From: VRUE01 sp963697805
GTDB taxonomy: Bacteria > Actinomycetota > Thermoleophilia > Solirubrobacterales > 70-9
Reading direction: 5' to 3'
Length of the DNA stretch: 64,000 bases
NCBI GenBank assembly: GCA_963697805.1
Contig: CAVOPB010000005.1
Location: 1 to 64,000 of the forward strand
Positions 52,962-61,219 of the stretch are shown here, piece after piece (the first letter of the stretch is position 1; each line of letters opens with the position of its first letter). A program made the position numbers and the translations under genes. The notes under the pieces are model-generated. The model was given only the letters and a program-made list of their open reading frames with translations, was not told the origin of the DNA and searched no databases.

Positions 52962-53411
52962 ATGTCCTCGGAATCGGTCGGCTACGGCCACCATCACGTC
53001 AGCGCTGCCCAGGGAATCGCGGCCAGCGCCGTATTCGTCCTGATGCTCATCGCCGCGTTCGGCCTCTGGACCGCGATACCGCTCGGCTGGATCTGGATCG
53101 GCTCGAAGGTCTCCGAGACCCAGTTCCCTGCCGAGGGCCCCTATGCGGTCGTCGCGATCGGGATTCTCTTCACGACCCTCGCCGACGCTTGGTTTATCGG
53201 CATCCTCAACGACGTCTACGTGCGGATCACGGGCACCAACCGGCTTGCGCCGATGCGGCCGAGTTGGCTCAAGAGCATGCGTGACTCGGACGCCCCGATG
53301 GGAACCACGACCGTCGTCGAGGCGACGATGATGGGCTCGGTCCTGCTCGCCGTGGCCGTCTTCCTCGGCTGGTTCTTCCTCCTCGCCGGCTCCCCAATCC
53401 CCAGCCAGTAG
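52962..53411 (+). CDS. Four-helix membrane protein of unknown function
   Basis: 149 residues, with hydrophobic segments near 20-40, 60-82 and 120-142 and a His-rich N-terminus (GYGHHHV). No family recognised. It is divergent from yebC with only 21 bp between start codons. A strong hairpin terminator follows it. Confidence 0.6.
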   Translation: MSSESVGYGHHHVSAAQGIAASAVFVLMLIAAFGLWTAIPLGWIWIGSKVSETQFPAEGPYAVVAIGILFTTLADAWFIGILNDVYVRITGTNRLAPMRPSWLKSMRDSDAPMGTTTVVEATMMGSVLLAVAVFLGWFFLLAGSPIPSQ

Positions 53412-53487
53412 CACCCCCAACCGCGGCCCTGTAGTGACCCGCCCACGGCGACCGTCCACGACAGACCCGCTCATCGCGGACGCGGAA

Positions 53488-53525
53488 GGGCGCGGCCATC
53501 CATATCTGATCCCTTGGCCGCGCCC
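53488..53525. terminator. Strong hairpin between convergent genes
   Basis: A perfect 11-bp stem (GGGCGCGGCCA, 16-nt loop, TGGCCGCGCCC) sits in the 137-bp gap between the membrane protein (stop 53411) and the M29 peptidase (stop 53549). It would act on both strands. No long U tract is present. Confidence 0.6.
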
Positions 53526-53548
53526 GAGAGCAGAGCAGATGAGCGGAA

Positions 53549-54655
53549 TTATTTGACGAATTTTCCGTCGACCTGGAAGTCCTCGCCGTCGACGATCAGC
53601 TTGCCGCCGAGGCGGAGGTCGCAGACGAGGTCCGTGTGGACGGCGGACTCGTTCACGCCCCCCGACTCCGGGTAGCTCTTGCCGACCGCCATGTGGACGG
53701 TTCCGCCGATCTTCTCGTCGAGCAGGACCTCGCGGGTGCCGCGGTCGATCGCGTAGTTGGTGCCGATCCCGAGCTCGCCCAGGCGCCTGGCTCCCTGGTC
53801 GGTGTCGAGCAGCTGGATCAGGAACTCCTCGCCCCGCTCGGCGCCGGCGTCGATCACCTTGCCGGCCTCGAACCGCAGGTGCACCCCGGAGACCTCGCGT
53901 CCGCCGATCGTCGCCGGCAGGTGGAATGTCACCTCACCCTCGACCGAGTCCTCGATCGGGCCGGTGAAGAACTCGCCGTCGGGCATGTTGTGCTCGCCGT
54001 CGCAGGGGATGAAGGTGCGGCCGGCGATACCGAGCTTGATGTCGGTTCCCGGGGCGATGACCCGGACCTCCTCATGGCCCTGGATCACCTCGGCCAGCCG
54101 CTTGGTCTCCGCCGAGGCGCGCTCCCAGGCGGTGAGTGGGTCGCCGTCGTCGGTGGCCAGACAGGCGCCGTAGTAGAAGTCCTCGTAGTCGGCGAGGCTC
54201 ATCTCGGCCTCGGCCGCATAGGCATTGGTCGGGAACAGCGTGTAGACCCAGCGGAACTCGCCCTTCGCGCTGCGCTCCATCGCCCGCGAGAGGAGGCCGC
54301 CCATCGCGGCCTGGCGGCGGGTCTGGCGGTCCGGCGGGATCGCCGAGAGCTCGCGCGTGTTGGTCGCGGCCCCGACAGCGATACGGACATCGGCGTTCTC
54401 GAGGAGCCACTCGGCGACCGGGGAGACCCAATCCAACTGAGAGTCACTCGAGTGCTTGAAGTAGGTGGCGGTCTGGCCCCCCAGCGCGACGTTCATGATC
54501 GGGTTGGCGCCGGCCTTCAGCACCTCCTCGTAGACGGCAAGCAACAGTGGCTCCGCGGCGGAGTCGCCGTCGATCGCCACGACCTCGCCCTCCTTCACCT
54601 TCGTCGAGTAGCCGACGAGGATCTTTGCCAGGCGTTCCGCCCTCGGGTCTCTCAC
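53549..54655 (-). CDS. M29 family metallo-aminopeptidase
   Basis: 368 residues, matching thermophilic aminopeptidase T/AmpS length. Conserved metal-site stretches are visible: FIPCDGEHNMPDGEFFTGPIEDSVEG, VHLRFEAGKVIDAGAERGEEF, RRLGELGIGTN and DEKIGGTVHMAVGKSYPE with SAVHTDLVCDLR at the end. It removes N-terminal amino acids using two metal ions. It overlaps pdxT by 4 bp at its 5' end, so it is co-transcribed with the PLP-synthase genes, an arrangement I take as lineage-specific. Confidence 0.9.
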   Translation of the reverse strand: MRDPRAERLAKILVGYSTKVKEGEVVAIDGDSAAEPLLLAVYEEVLKAGANPIMNVALGGQTATYFKHSSDSQLDWVSPVAEWLLENADVRIAVGAATNTRELSAIPPDRQTRRQAAMGGLLSRAMERSAKGEFRWVYTLFPTNAYAAEAEMSLADYEDFYYGACLATDDGDPLTAWERASAETKRLAEVIQGHEEVRVIAPGTDIKLGIAGRTFIPCDGEHNMPDGEFFTGPIEDSVEGEVTFHLPATIGGREVSGVHLRFEAGKVIDAGAERGEEFLIQLLDTDQGARRLGELGIGTNYAIDRGTREVLLDEKIGGTVHMAVGKSYPESGGVNESAVHTDLVCDLRLGGKLIVDGEDFQVDGKFVK

Positions 54656-55242
54656 CTCTTTGCCTCCTCGTGCGTGCGCTTCCGCGCTTCGGTCGTGATT
54701 GCCATGAACAGTGCGTGCAGTCTGGAGTCGTCGGTCAGCTCCGGGTGGAACGCGGTGGCGAGCACCCCGTGCTCACGGACCGCGACCGGATGGCCGTCAT
54801 AGGCGGCGAGGACCTCGACCCCCGGGCCGGTTCGCTCGACCCACGGCGCGCGTATGAAGACGGCCCGAAATGTGTCCTCACCGATCCCGTCAACCTCGAG
54901 GTCGGCCTCGAAGCTCTGCAACTGACGGCCGAACGCGTTGCGGCGCGCCGTCACGTCGATCAGGTCGAGGTGGGCGTCGTCGCAGACGATCATCCCGGCA
55001 CAGGTTCCGAATACCGCTCGCCCGGCCTGGTGGTGGGACCTGATCGGGTCCTCGAGCCCCTCGGCGCGGATGCCCTTGACGATCGTCGTGCTCTCGCCGC
55101 CGGGGATGACCAGCCCGTCGAGCCCCTCGAGCTCGGAGGCGACGCGGACCTCGCCGGCGTCGGCGCCGAGGCCGCGCAGCATCCGGACGTGGGCCTCGAA
55201 GCCACCCTGGATCGCGAGGACGCCGATCCTGAGGTCAGGCAC
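54652..55242 (-). CDS. pdxT: Pyridoxal 5'-phosphate synthase glutaminase subunit PdxT
   Basis: 196 residues from a GTG at 55242, which overlaps pdxS by 8 bp. Class-I glutaminase: GVLAIQGGFEAH, PGGESTT, the nucleophile in GTCAGMI, and the FHPELTDD histidine-glutamate end. It supplies ammonia from glutamine to PdxS for PLP synthesis. Confidence 0.95.
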   Translation of the reverse strand: MPDLRIGVLAIQGGFEAHVRMLRGLGADAGEVRVASELEGLDGLVIPGGESTTIVKGIRAEGLEDPIRSHHQAGRAVFGTCAGMIVCDDAHLDLIDVTARRNAFGRQLQSFEADLEVDGIGEDTFRAVFIRAPWVERTGPGVEVLAAYDGHPVAVREHGVLATAFHPELTDDSRLHALFMAITTEARKRTHEEAKR

Positions 55243-56122
55243 CGCGGTCCTGAAGGAGAGCGTCGGCCGCAGCCAGCTCCGAGATCTCCAGACCCGGCAT
55301 CGCCTCGCCGAGACCGATCGACGCCGCCGTGACCCGCTCGGGGTCGTCGTGGTGGGTCGTCGCCTCGACGATCGCCCGGGCACGGCGCTCGGGGTCGGCG
55401 CTCTTGAAGATCCCGGACCCGACGAAGTTCCCCTCGGCGCCGAGCTGCATCATCAGCGCCGCATCGGCGGGTGTCGCGATCCCGCCCGCGCAGAACAGCG
55501 GCACCGGCAGCCGGCCGGCATCGGCGACGGCTCGGACCACCTCGAGCGGCGCCTGGTGCTCCTTGGCGGCGCCGGCGAGCTCCTCCGGCCTGAGCTGGGC
55601 AAGCCGCTTGATCCCGCCCGTAATCTCGCGCATGTGGCGGACCGCCTCGACCACGTTGCCGGTGCCAGCCTCGCCCTTGGAGCGAATCATTGCCGCCCCC
55701 TCACCGAGCCGGCGCAGCGCCTCGCCGAGGTTGGTCGCGCCGCAGACGAACGGAACCTCGAAGGCGAACTTATCGATGTGATTGCTCTCGTCGGCCGGGG
55801 TCAGCACCTCGGACTCGTCGATGTAGTCGACCTCGAGTGATTCCAGAACCTGGGCCTCGGCGAAGTGGCCGATCCGCGCCTTGGCCATCACCGGGATCGT
55901 GACCGCCTCCTGGATCCCCTTGATCATCGCCGGGTCGGACATCCGCGCCACCCCGCCATCCCTGCGGATGTCGGCGGGGACGCGCTCGAGCGCCATCACC
56001 GCGCAGGCCCCCGCCTCCTCGGCGATCCGGGCCTGCTCCGGCGTGACCACGTCCATGATCACCCCGCCCTTCAGCATCTCGGCGAGGCCCGTCTTCAGCC
56101 TGAATGTCGCGTGCTCGGCCAT
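55235..56122 (-). CDS. pdxS: Pyridoxal 5'-phosphate synthase lyase subunit PdxS
   Basis: 295 residues from the ATG at 56122. TIM barrel with GLAEMLKGGVIMDVV, the catalytic Lys in PVMAKARIGHF, EVLTPADESNHIDK and GATNLGEALRRLGEGAAMIRSKGEAGTGN, all as in the family. It makes PLP from ribose 5-phosphate, glyceraldehyde 3-phosphate and ammonia. The leader upstream holds a long inverted repeat; no clear Shine-Dalgarno is visible between it and the ATG. Confidence 0.95.
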   Translation of the reverse strand: MAEHATFRLKTGLAEMLKGGVIMDVVTPEQARIAEEAGACAVMALERVPADIRRDGGVARMSDPAMIKGIQEAVTIPVMAKARIGHFAEAQVLESLEVDYIDESEVLTPADESNHIDKFAFEVPFVCGATNLGEALRRLGEGAAMIRSKGEAGTGNVVEAVRHMREITGGIKRLAQLRPEELAGAAKEHQAPLEVVRAVADAGRLPVPLFCAGGIATPADAALMMQLGAEGNFVGSGIFKSADPERRARAIVEATTHHDDPERVTAASIGLGEAMPGLEISELAAADALLQDRGA

Positions 56123-56137
56123 GAAGCCCAATATAAA

Positions 56138-56279
56138 CCGCCGCCTGCTCCGCTTCGCGTCGCGGGCGGCGGCAAGCGCCAAATCAGCGCCGCTCGCGGA
56201 AATCAGATTGCGACGCTCGCTGATCGGTTGACGGAGGGTCGTGCCCTGCTCCCCGGACGCGAAGCGGAGGAGGCGGCGG
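56138..56279. repeat. Long inverted repeat ahead of pdxS
   Basis: Two 24-bp arms at 56138-56161 and 56256-56279 are complementary with one mismatch and enclose 94 bp. The region lies between the rpiR stop (56284) and pdxS start (56122). On the minus strand the second arm is followed by TTTATATT, so it looks like an intrinsic terminator or attenuator with a structured 94-nt loop. A MITE-like element is an alternative, though no target-site duplication was seen. Confidence 0.65.
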
Positions 56280-56283
56280 ACTA

Positions 56284-57138
56284 TTACTTGAGTTTGTAGG
56301 CGCGGATGCGGTCTTTGTGGGCGGCTTCGTCGCGAGCGTAGAGGCCGTAGGCCAGGCCCTGGACGAGTGCCATCAGCGCGGTGTTCGAGCGTGCGAAGGA
56401 GGGGCTGTTGGATGAGTAGTAGAGCGTCTGCTCGGCGTGCTCCCCCACCTCTGACATCGATGCGTCCGAGATCGCGAGGGTGCGGGCGCGGCGGTGCATC
56501 GCCAGCTTCATCGCCCGCAGCAGAAGCGGGTGGGCGCGGCCCGACGAGAGGACGATGACGAGGGTTTCCTCGTCGATCCGCCCGAGCCGCTGCAGCGACT
56601 CGCCGCCGGTGCTGGCGACGATCTCGGCCCGGATGTCGAGCAAGCTCAGCATGTGTCGCAGGTAGCTGGCGAAGAAGGCCATCTGGTCGACTCCGACGAC
56701 GACGACCCGCTGAGCTTCGGCGAGCGCGGCGACGGCGCCATCGACCTGCTCACGCGTCATGTTGCGCGCGGTTTCCTCGAGGTTCGAGTGGTCGGTGCTG
56801 AGCGACCCCTCGAGCTCGGAGTGGTCGAAGGAGAAGAGAGCGCTGCTGTTGGCGGCGCCGTTCGCCGCCACGGTGGCGGTCCGGTACTCCTCGATCGCGG
56901 CCTGCTGGAGCTCGGGGTACCCCTCGAATCCGAGGGCCTGGGAAAAGCGGACGACGGTCGAGGAAGAGGTGCTCGCGCGCCGGGCCAACTCCTCCGCGGT
57001 GAGGAAGGCCGCCTCGTCGAGATGGTCGACGATGTAGCGGGCAACGTCTTTCTGGGACCTGGAGAATTCGTCGAAGCGCTCCTGGATGTACTCCGAAAGG
57101 CTTGTCAGTTGGGGGGATTTGGTGGCTGTCTTGGTCAC
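56284..57138 (-). CDS. MurR/RpiR family transcriptional regulator
   Basis: 284 residues from a GTG. The N-terminal HTH_6 domain has FSRSQKDVARYIVDHLDEAAF and ASTSSSTVVRFSQALGFEGYPE. The C-terminal SIS domain (about 130-260) includes RVVVVGVDQMAFFASYL and LVIVLSSGRAHPLLLRAMKL. The family senses phosphorylated sugars and controls sugar or amino-sugar catabolism. It is upstream of pdxS on the same strand but separated by the long inverted repeat, so it may be transcribed independently. Confidence 0.9.
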   Translation of the reverse strand: MTKTATKSPQLTSLSEYIQERFDEFSRSQKDVARYIVDHLDEAAFLTAEELARRASTSSSTVVRFSQALGFEGYPELQQAAIEEYRTATVAANGAANSSALFSFDHSELEGSLSTDHSNLEETARNMTREQVDGAVAALAEAQRVVVVGVDQMAFFASYLRHMLSLLDIRAEIVASTGGESLQRLGRIDEETLVIVLSSGRAHPLLLRAMKLAMHRRARTLAISDASMSEVGEHAEQTLYYSSNSPSFARSNTALMALVQGLAYGLYARDEAAHKDRIRAYKLK

Positions 57139-57186
57139 GGCGGTCCATTTCGCCGGGACTCAGGCTTTCCCTTCCAATCTGGTTGG

Positions 57187-57585
57187 ATGCAGCCTGCGAT
57201 GACCTTCGAGCAGGCGCTCCGAATCACCAACCGCAACATGATCGCCTTCGATCTCGTCCTCGGGTCGGCGGCGATCGCGGCGCCGCAGGCGACCCTTCGG
57301 GTCCTCGGCCACGATGAGCCCTCCCCCGACGCGGCACACCTCTTCCGGCGCTCCGGCCCGGTCTGGCTCACCTTCGCCGCCGCCCACACCGTGGCCGCGG
57401 TGCGCGGGGAGCAGCGCGATTGGTGGGCGCTCGCCTGGCTGCGCGGCACCGAGATCGCAACCGACGTCCTCTGGTCGGCCTCGCCGGCGCTGAGCCGGCC
57501 CGGGGCGAAACTCGGCCTGCGCCTCGCCGGCGCCGCCAACGTCGCGATGGCCGTCGGGTTCGGCTGGCTCGCTTCGAGACGATGA
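57187..57585 (+). CDS. Small membrane protein of unknown function
   Basis: 132 residues from the ATG at 57187 (ATG 57199 possible). Three or four hydrophobic segments, first IAFDLVLGSAAIAAPQATL and last VGFGWLASRR. Divergent from rpiR with a 48-bp gap. Its stop overlaps the next start (ATGA). No family recognised. Confidence 0.6.
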   Translation: MQPAMTFEQALRITNRNMIAFDLVLGSAAIAAPQATLRVLGHDEPSPDAAHLFRRSGPVWLTFAAAHTVAAVRGEQRDWWALAWLRGTEIATDVLWSASPALSRPGAKLGLRLAGAANVAMAVGFGWLASRR

Positions 57586-57911
57586 GCGACCTCGCCGGGC
57601 TGCCCAGCGTCCGCTGGAGCCTGCGCGGCTACGACGACGAAGGCAACGAGGCCTGGCTGATCCGCAACATCTCCCAGAAGCTCTATCGCTGTCCCGGCTG
57701 CCACGGTGAGATCGAGATCGGCTCCGAGCACGTCGTCGTCCAGTACGTGATGCGCCTCGGCGGGACCGAGCACCATCACTGGCATCGGCGCTGCGCCGAA
57801 GAACTGCTGGTTCCGGACCTGAACCGGCTGAATCGCGTACCGGCAAACGAGTCATCGCGCTCGAAGCTCGAGGCGCGGGGCCGGCGGCCGGCCGGGCGGC
57901 GGCGGCGCTGA
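57582..57911 (+). CDS. Small zinc-binding-like protein
   Basis: 109 residues from the ATG at 57582 that overlaps the previous gene by 4 bp. LYRCPGCHGEIEIG and HHHWHRRCAEELL give three cysteines and several histidines, likely one zinc site (CxxC...HxxxC-type). The C-terminus is basic (RRPAGRRRR). Its position inside a membrane-protein operon suggests an accessory role, but the function is unknown. Confidence 0.65.
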   Translation: MSDLAGLPSVRWSLRGYDDEGNEAWLIRNISQKLYRCPGCHGEIEIGSEHVVVQYVMRLGGTEHHHWHRRCAEELLVPDLNRLNRVPANESSRSKLEARGRRPAGRRRR

Positions 57912-57912
57912 C

Positions 57913-58662
57913 GTGCCGGCACGGCTCACCGTGCGCGGCTTCTACGCCGGGATCTGGCGCCTCTATTTGCAGTGGGGGCCGCGGCTGCTGCTGATCGGCG
58001 CGATCGTCTTCGTTCCGATCGGCCTCCTCCATGCGGTCGCGATCACCGTCGAGGACGGAGCGATCGAGTTCGGCAGCTTCGTCGAGATCCTCGGCACGGT
58101 CGTCGCCCTGATCGTCCTCGCGATCACGGGGTTGCTGGGCGAGGTCTTCTACACCGGAGCGGTCGCGGCGCTGATGACCGGCGACCACGACGATGACGAG
58201 ACTCCCTCGCTGACCGAGATCGCGCGCGCGGTCGAGTACGGCCGGCTGATCGCGATCGACGTGATCTACGCGGTCGTCGTCGCGATCGGGTTCGTCCTCC
58301 TCTTTGCCCCCGGCGTCCTCGCGTTCGTCTTCCTCGCCCTCGCCGCGCCGATCGTCGAGATCGAGGGCAACGGCGTCCGCGCCGCCCTCGGCCGCAGCAT
58401 CCGATTGGTGCGCGGCCGCTTCTGGACGGTGCTCGCCGTACTGTTGCCGATCGAGCTGATCGGCGACAGCCTGACCCAGCTCCTGACCAATCTGCCCCAC
58501 CACGTGCTCCACAACTCGTTCCTGGCGGACTGGGTCGCGGACATCCTCTCCAACCTCGCGACAACGCCGTTCTACGCGGTCGCGGCGGTCCTGCTCACGG
58601 TCGAGCTGATTCGCGAAAAGGAGGGCGAGGGGCCGCGAATACACTCGGTCCCCGGCCGATGA
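57913..58662 (+). CDS. Multi-pass membrane protein
   Basis: 249 residues from a GTG. At least five hydrophobic segments, such as LLLIGAIVFVPIGLLHAVAI, ILGTVVALIVLAITGLLG and FVLLFAPGVLAFVFLALAAPIVEIEG, with the last typical of a YesL/glycerophosphoryl-diester-like membrane family. GVRAALGRSIRLVRGRFW is a conserved basic stretch in such proteins. It starts 2 bp after the zinc-binding gene and overlaps the next by 4 bp. The function is not known. Confidence 0.6.
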   Translation: MPARLTVRGFYAGIWRLYLQWGPRLLLIGAIVFVPIGLLHAVAITVEDGAIEFGSFVEILGTVVALIVLAITGLLGEVFYTGAVAALMTGDHDDDETPSLTEIARAVEYGRLIAIDVIYAVVVAIGFVLLFAPGVLAFVFLALAAPIVEIEGNGVRAALGRSIRLVRGRFWTVLAVLLPIELIGDSLTQLLTNLPHHVLHNSFLADWVADILSNLATTPFYAVAAVLLTVELIREKEGEGPRIHSVPGR

Positions 58663-59525
58663 TCACCGCGTCCATATTCGCCGACTTCTGGAACGACCAG
58701 ATCGTCGCCGAAGAAAAGCAGGGGCTGTTCCTGGTCTTGGTCGGGTTCCTGCTCTCGTTCGCCTTCATCAGGATGAGCACCCGCCTGATGCGGAGCCCGA
58801 AGGTCCCCTGGTGGCCCGGCAGCGTCGTCAGCGAGAGCGGCGTCCACCTCCACCATCTCGTCTTCGGGATCGTGACGATGATGATCTCCGGCGCCGTCGG
58901 GTTCACGGTGCTCGGCGACAGCCCCTACACGGAAATCTGCGCGTTCGCGTTCGGAGTCGGCGCCGGGCTGACGATCGACGAGTTTGCGCTCTGGGTTTAC
59001 CTCGAAGACGTCTACTGGTCCGAGGAGGGACGGGTCTCGATCGACGCGACCGTGCTCGCCGCGGGGGCGATGGGCCTGATCCTGATCGGACTCACTCCCT
59101 TTACCTGGGAAACGGGATCGCTCGACCAGACAATCGGCAGCCTGCTCAGCGCCGGGATCGTGTTTGGCGTCGTCGCGGTCTGCTTCGCCAAGCAGCGCCT
59201 CCTGCACGGGACCGTCGGCTTCTTCTTTCTCCCGGTCGGGATTTACGGAGCGATCAGGATCGGCAAGCCGGGCTCGCCGTGGGGGCGGCGTCGATATCGC
59301 GGGCGCAACCCGGAGAAGCTGGCCACGGCCGAAGAGAGGTTCAGCCCCGACCGCCGTACCGAGCGCTTCAAGAACGCGGTCCGCGACGTCGTCGGCGGCA
59401 AGCCGAGCCAGGGTGTCGCCGCCGCGACCGAGGAGGTCCGCGCCGCCGGCCGCGAAGCGGTCGAAGAGGTCCGCCAGGGGGTGGGGCGCATCACCCACCC
59501 CCCCGAGGACCGCCGCGAGGACTAG
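58659..59525 (+). CDS. Multi-pass membrane protein with C-terminal amphipathic tail
   Basis: 288 residues. Six or seven hydrophobic segments (first LFLVLVGFLLSFAFIRM). HLHHLVFGIVTMM and the acidic IDEFALWVYLEDVYW loop are notable, as their Asp/Glu/His residues could bind metal or ligand. The last 60 residues are charged and helical (FKNAVRDVVGGKPSQGV then EVRAAGREAVEEVRQGV). Last gene of the 57187-59525 operon. Its TAG stop is shared, base for base, with the convergent yjbQ stop (CTAG at 59522-59525). Function unknown. Confidence 0.6.
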   Translation: MITASIFADFWNDQIVAEEKQGLFLVLVGFLLSFAFIRMSTRLMRSPKVPWWPGSVVSESGVHLHHLVFGIVTMMISGAVGFTVLGDSPYTEICAFAFGVGAGLTIDEFALWVYLEDVYWSEEGRVSIDATVLAAGAMGLILIGLTPFTWETGSLDQTIGSLLSAGIVFGVVAVCFAKQRLLHGTVGFFFLPVGIYGAIRIGKPGSPWGRRRYRGRNPEKLATAEERFSPDRRTERFKNAVRDVVGGKPSQGVAAATEEVRAAGREAVEEVRQGVGRITHPPEDRRED

Positions 59526-59991
59526 CCCCTCACTCCCCCATCGCCTTGATCACGCAGCCGCTTCTGGCGGCGGCCGTCGAACTCGCAGTAGAAGACCTGC
59601 TGCCAGGGTCCGAGATCGAGGCGGCCCTCGGTCACCGGGACGATCACCTGGTGGTGCATGAGGAGGTTCTTGAGGTGGGCGTCGCCGTTGTCCTCGCCGC
59701 CGCGATGGTGGCGGTAGTCGCCGCCCTCGGGCAGCAGCTCCTCGGCGACCTCGTTGGGGCCGGCTTCCAGCTTGGCGGGGCGACCTTGTCGAGCCATTCG
59801 AGCGTGTCCTCGTGCAGGCCCGGCTCGTCGTCGTTGACCCAGATCCCGGCGGTGATGTGCATCGCCGAGACCAGCACCATCCCCTCCGAGATCCCGGCCT
59901 CGTCCACGGCGGCCTGGACCTCCTCGGTGATCCGGACGAGCGCGCGGCGCTCCTCGGTCTCGAAGGTCATGTAGGCGGTGTGCGTCTTCAT
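59522..59991 (-). pseudogene. YjbQ-family protein, frameshifted
   Basis: Starts MKTHTAYMTFETEERRALVRITEEVQ, then EGMVLVSAMHITAGIWVNDDEPGLHEDTLEWLDKVAP. The frame is lost near 59778, where the C run in GTCGCCCCGCC is one base shorter than needed. In the next frame the protein continues: KLEAGPNEVAEELLPEGG, GDAHLKNLLMHHQVIVPV, GRLDLGPWQQVFYCEFDG. Both halves are strongly conserved YjbQ (secondary thiamine-phosphate synthase-type, UPF0047). With one base restored the gene has 156 codons. A sequencing error in a homopolymer is the simplest explanation. Its ATG overlaps the stop of the SnoaL-like gene. Confidence 0.75.
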
Positions 59992-60353
59992 CCCTGCTCC
60001 GGCCAGAACGGCCACTCCTCGAACTCGCGGCAGCGCCCCGCGGGATCGAGCCGAATGATCCAGAGGTCGCGGTACTCGGTCCCCTTCGCATACTCGACCT
60101 CGACCATGACCACCGCGGTCTCGCCCTCGACCGCGACCACCTCGTGGCGCATCTCGAAACCCTCGTCGGGCCCCTCGCGCTCGCGCTCCCACAGCGCGGC
60201 GATCTGCTCGAGGCCACGGGCGGGCTCTTCGTAGGGAGACATCCGGTAGCTGCCATCCTCTGTGAAGAGAGCGGAGAGCGGCTCGGTGCCCGCGGTGCGC
60301 CAGGCCCTCTCGTAATCGGCGATCCAGGTGTCGATGTCCCCACGGCTCGCCAT
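59988..60353 (-). CDS. SnoaL-like/NTF2-fold protein
   Basis: 121 residues from the ATG at 60353. The cone-shaped NTF2 fold is suggested by IDTWIADYERAWRTAGTEPLSALF, YRMSPYEEPARGLEQIAALWERERE, then HEVVAVEGETAVVMVEVEYAKGTEYRDLW. Such proteins bind small hydrophobic ligands or act as isomerases or cyclases; no specific activity can be assigned. The stop overlaps the YjbQ start by 4 bp (ATGA). Confidence 0.7.
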   Translation of the reverse strand: MASRGDIDTWIADYERAWRTAGTEPLSALFTEDGSYRMSPYEEPARGLEQIAALWEREREGPDEGFEMRHEVVAVEGETAVVMVEVEYAKGTEYRDLWIIRLDPAGRCREFEEWPFWPEQG

Positions 60354-60432
60354 TCGCCGTCCAAGCCTAGAACCGCGGACCAAAGCGCTGCAAACCCGTA
60401 ACGATTCCCCTGCAATCTGGCCCCTAGACTGA

Positions 60433-61209
60433 ATGAAGATGCGACGCATACTCGTCCTCACGGCGAGCGCAGCGGTGCTGCTCGGTGCCGGCCTGGCCAA
60501 GGCCGAGGTGGTCCAGCGCGGCGATGTACGCCTCGACTTCGACGGCCGCTTCGCCCCCAAAGTCCTCCCTCGCGACCGCGATGCGCCGGTCAGCGTCCTG
60601 ATCGGCGGCGCGGTGACGAGCGTCCGCGGCGGCCATCCGCCGGGGCTGCGACGGATATCGATCTCGGTCAACCGCTACAGCAAGGTCTACACGCGCGGCC
60701 TGCCGCGATGCGAGCCGGGGCTGTTGCAGTCGACCTCGACCGAAGAGGCCCTAGAACGCTGTCGCCCCGCGCTCGTCGGCACCGGGAGGTTCGGGGCGAC
60801 CGTCGACTTCTCAAAAGACACGTTCCCGGTCGAAGGAAGGATCCTCGCCTTCAACAGCGGCACTCCCCGCAAGCCGGGGCTGATCCTCCATATCTACGGC
60901 GCGAGCCCTGCGAAAACGACGATCGTGCTGCGGTTCAAGATCTCCCGGCCTTCGCAGGGTGAATTCGGGACCGTCTTCAGCGCCCGGATCCCCGAAATCG
61001 CCTCCGACCTCGGCTATGTCACCGACCTCTCGCTCAAGTTCGACCGCCAGTATCAGTACCGCGGCCAGCCACGCAGCTTCCTCAGCGCCCGCTGCGCGGC
61101 ACCCGCCGGCTTCGGCGGTGGCCCCTTCGCCTTCGCCAAGGGCAAGTTCGATTTCGACAACGGCCAGAGCCTCAGCACCACCCTGACCCGGGTCTGTCGG
61201 GTCCGCTAG
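60433..61209 (+). CDS. Secreted protein of unknown function
   Basis: 258 residues. A signal peptide is clear (RRILVLTASAAVLLGAGLAKA). The mature part has four cysteines (CEPGLL, CRPALV, CAAPAG, CRVR) that could form two disulfides, and a beta-rich pattern such as FTFG- and VDFSKDTFPVEGRIL-like stretches. No domain recognised; such proteins are frequent in Solirubrobacterales. Convergent with the lipoprotein gene. Confidence 0.65.
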   Translation: MKMRRILVLTASAAVLLGAGLAKAEVVQRGDVRLDFDGRFAPKVLPRDRDAPVSVLIGGAVTSVRGGHPPGLRRISISVNRYSKVYTRGLPRCEPGLLQSTSTEEALERCRPALVGTGRFGATVDFSKDTFPVEGRILAFNSGTPRKPGLILHIYGASPAKTTIVLRFKISRPSQGEFGTVFSARIPEIASDLGYVTDLSLKFDRQYQYRGQPRSFLSARCAAPAGFGGGPFAFAKGKFDFDNGQSLSTTLTRVCRVR

Positions 61210-61219
61210 CTGTAGCTAC

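Noticed and set aside
57160..58644. 494-codon minus-strand frame across the membrane operon
   Set aside because: Charged low-complexity composition, opposite to four overlapping real genes on the plus strand.
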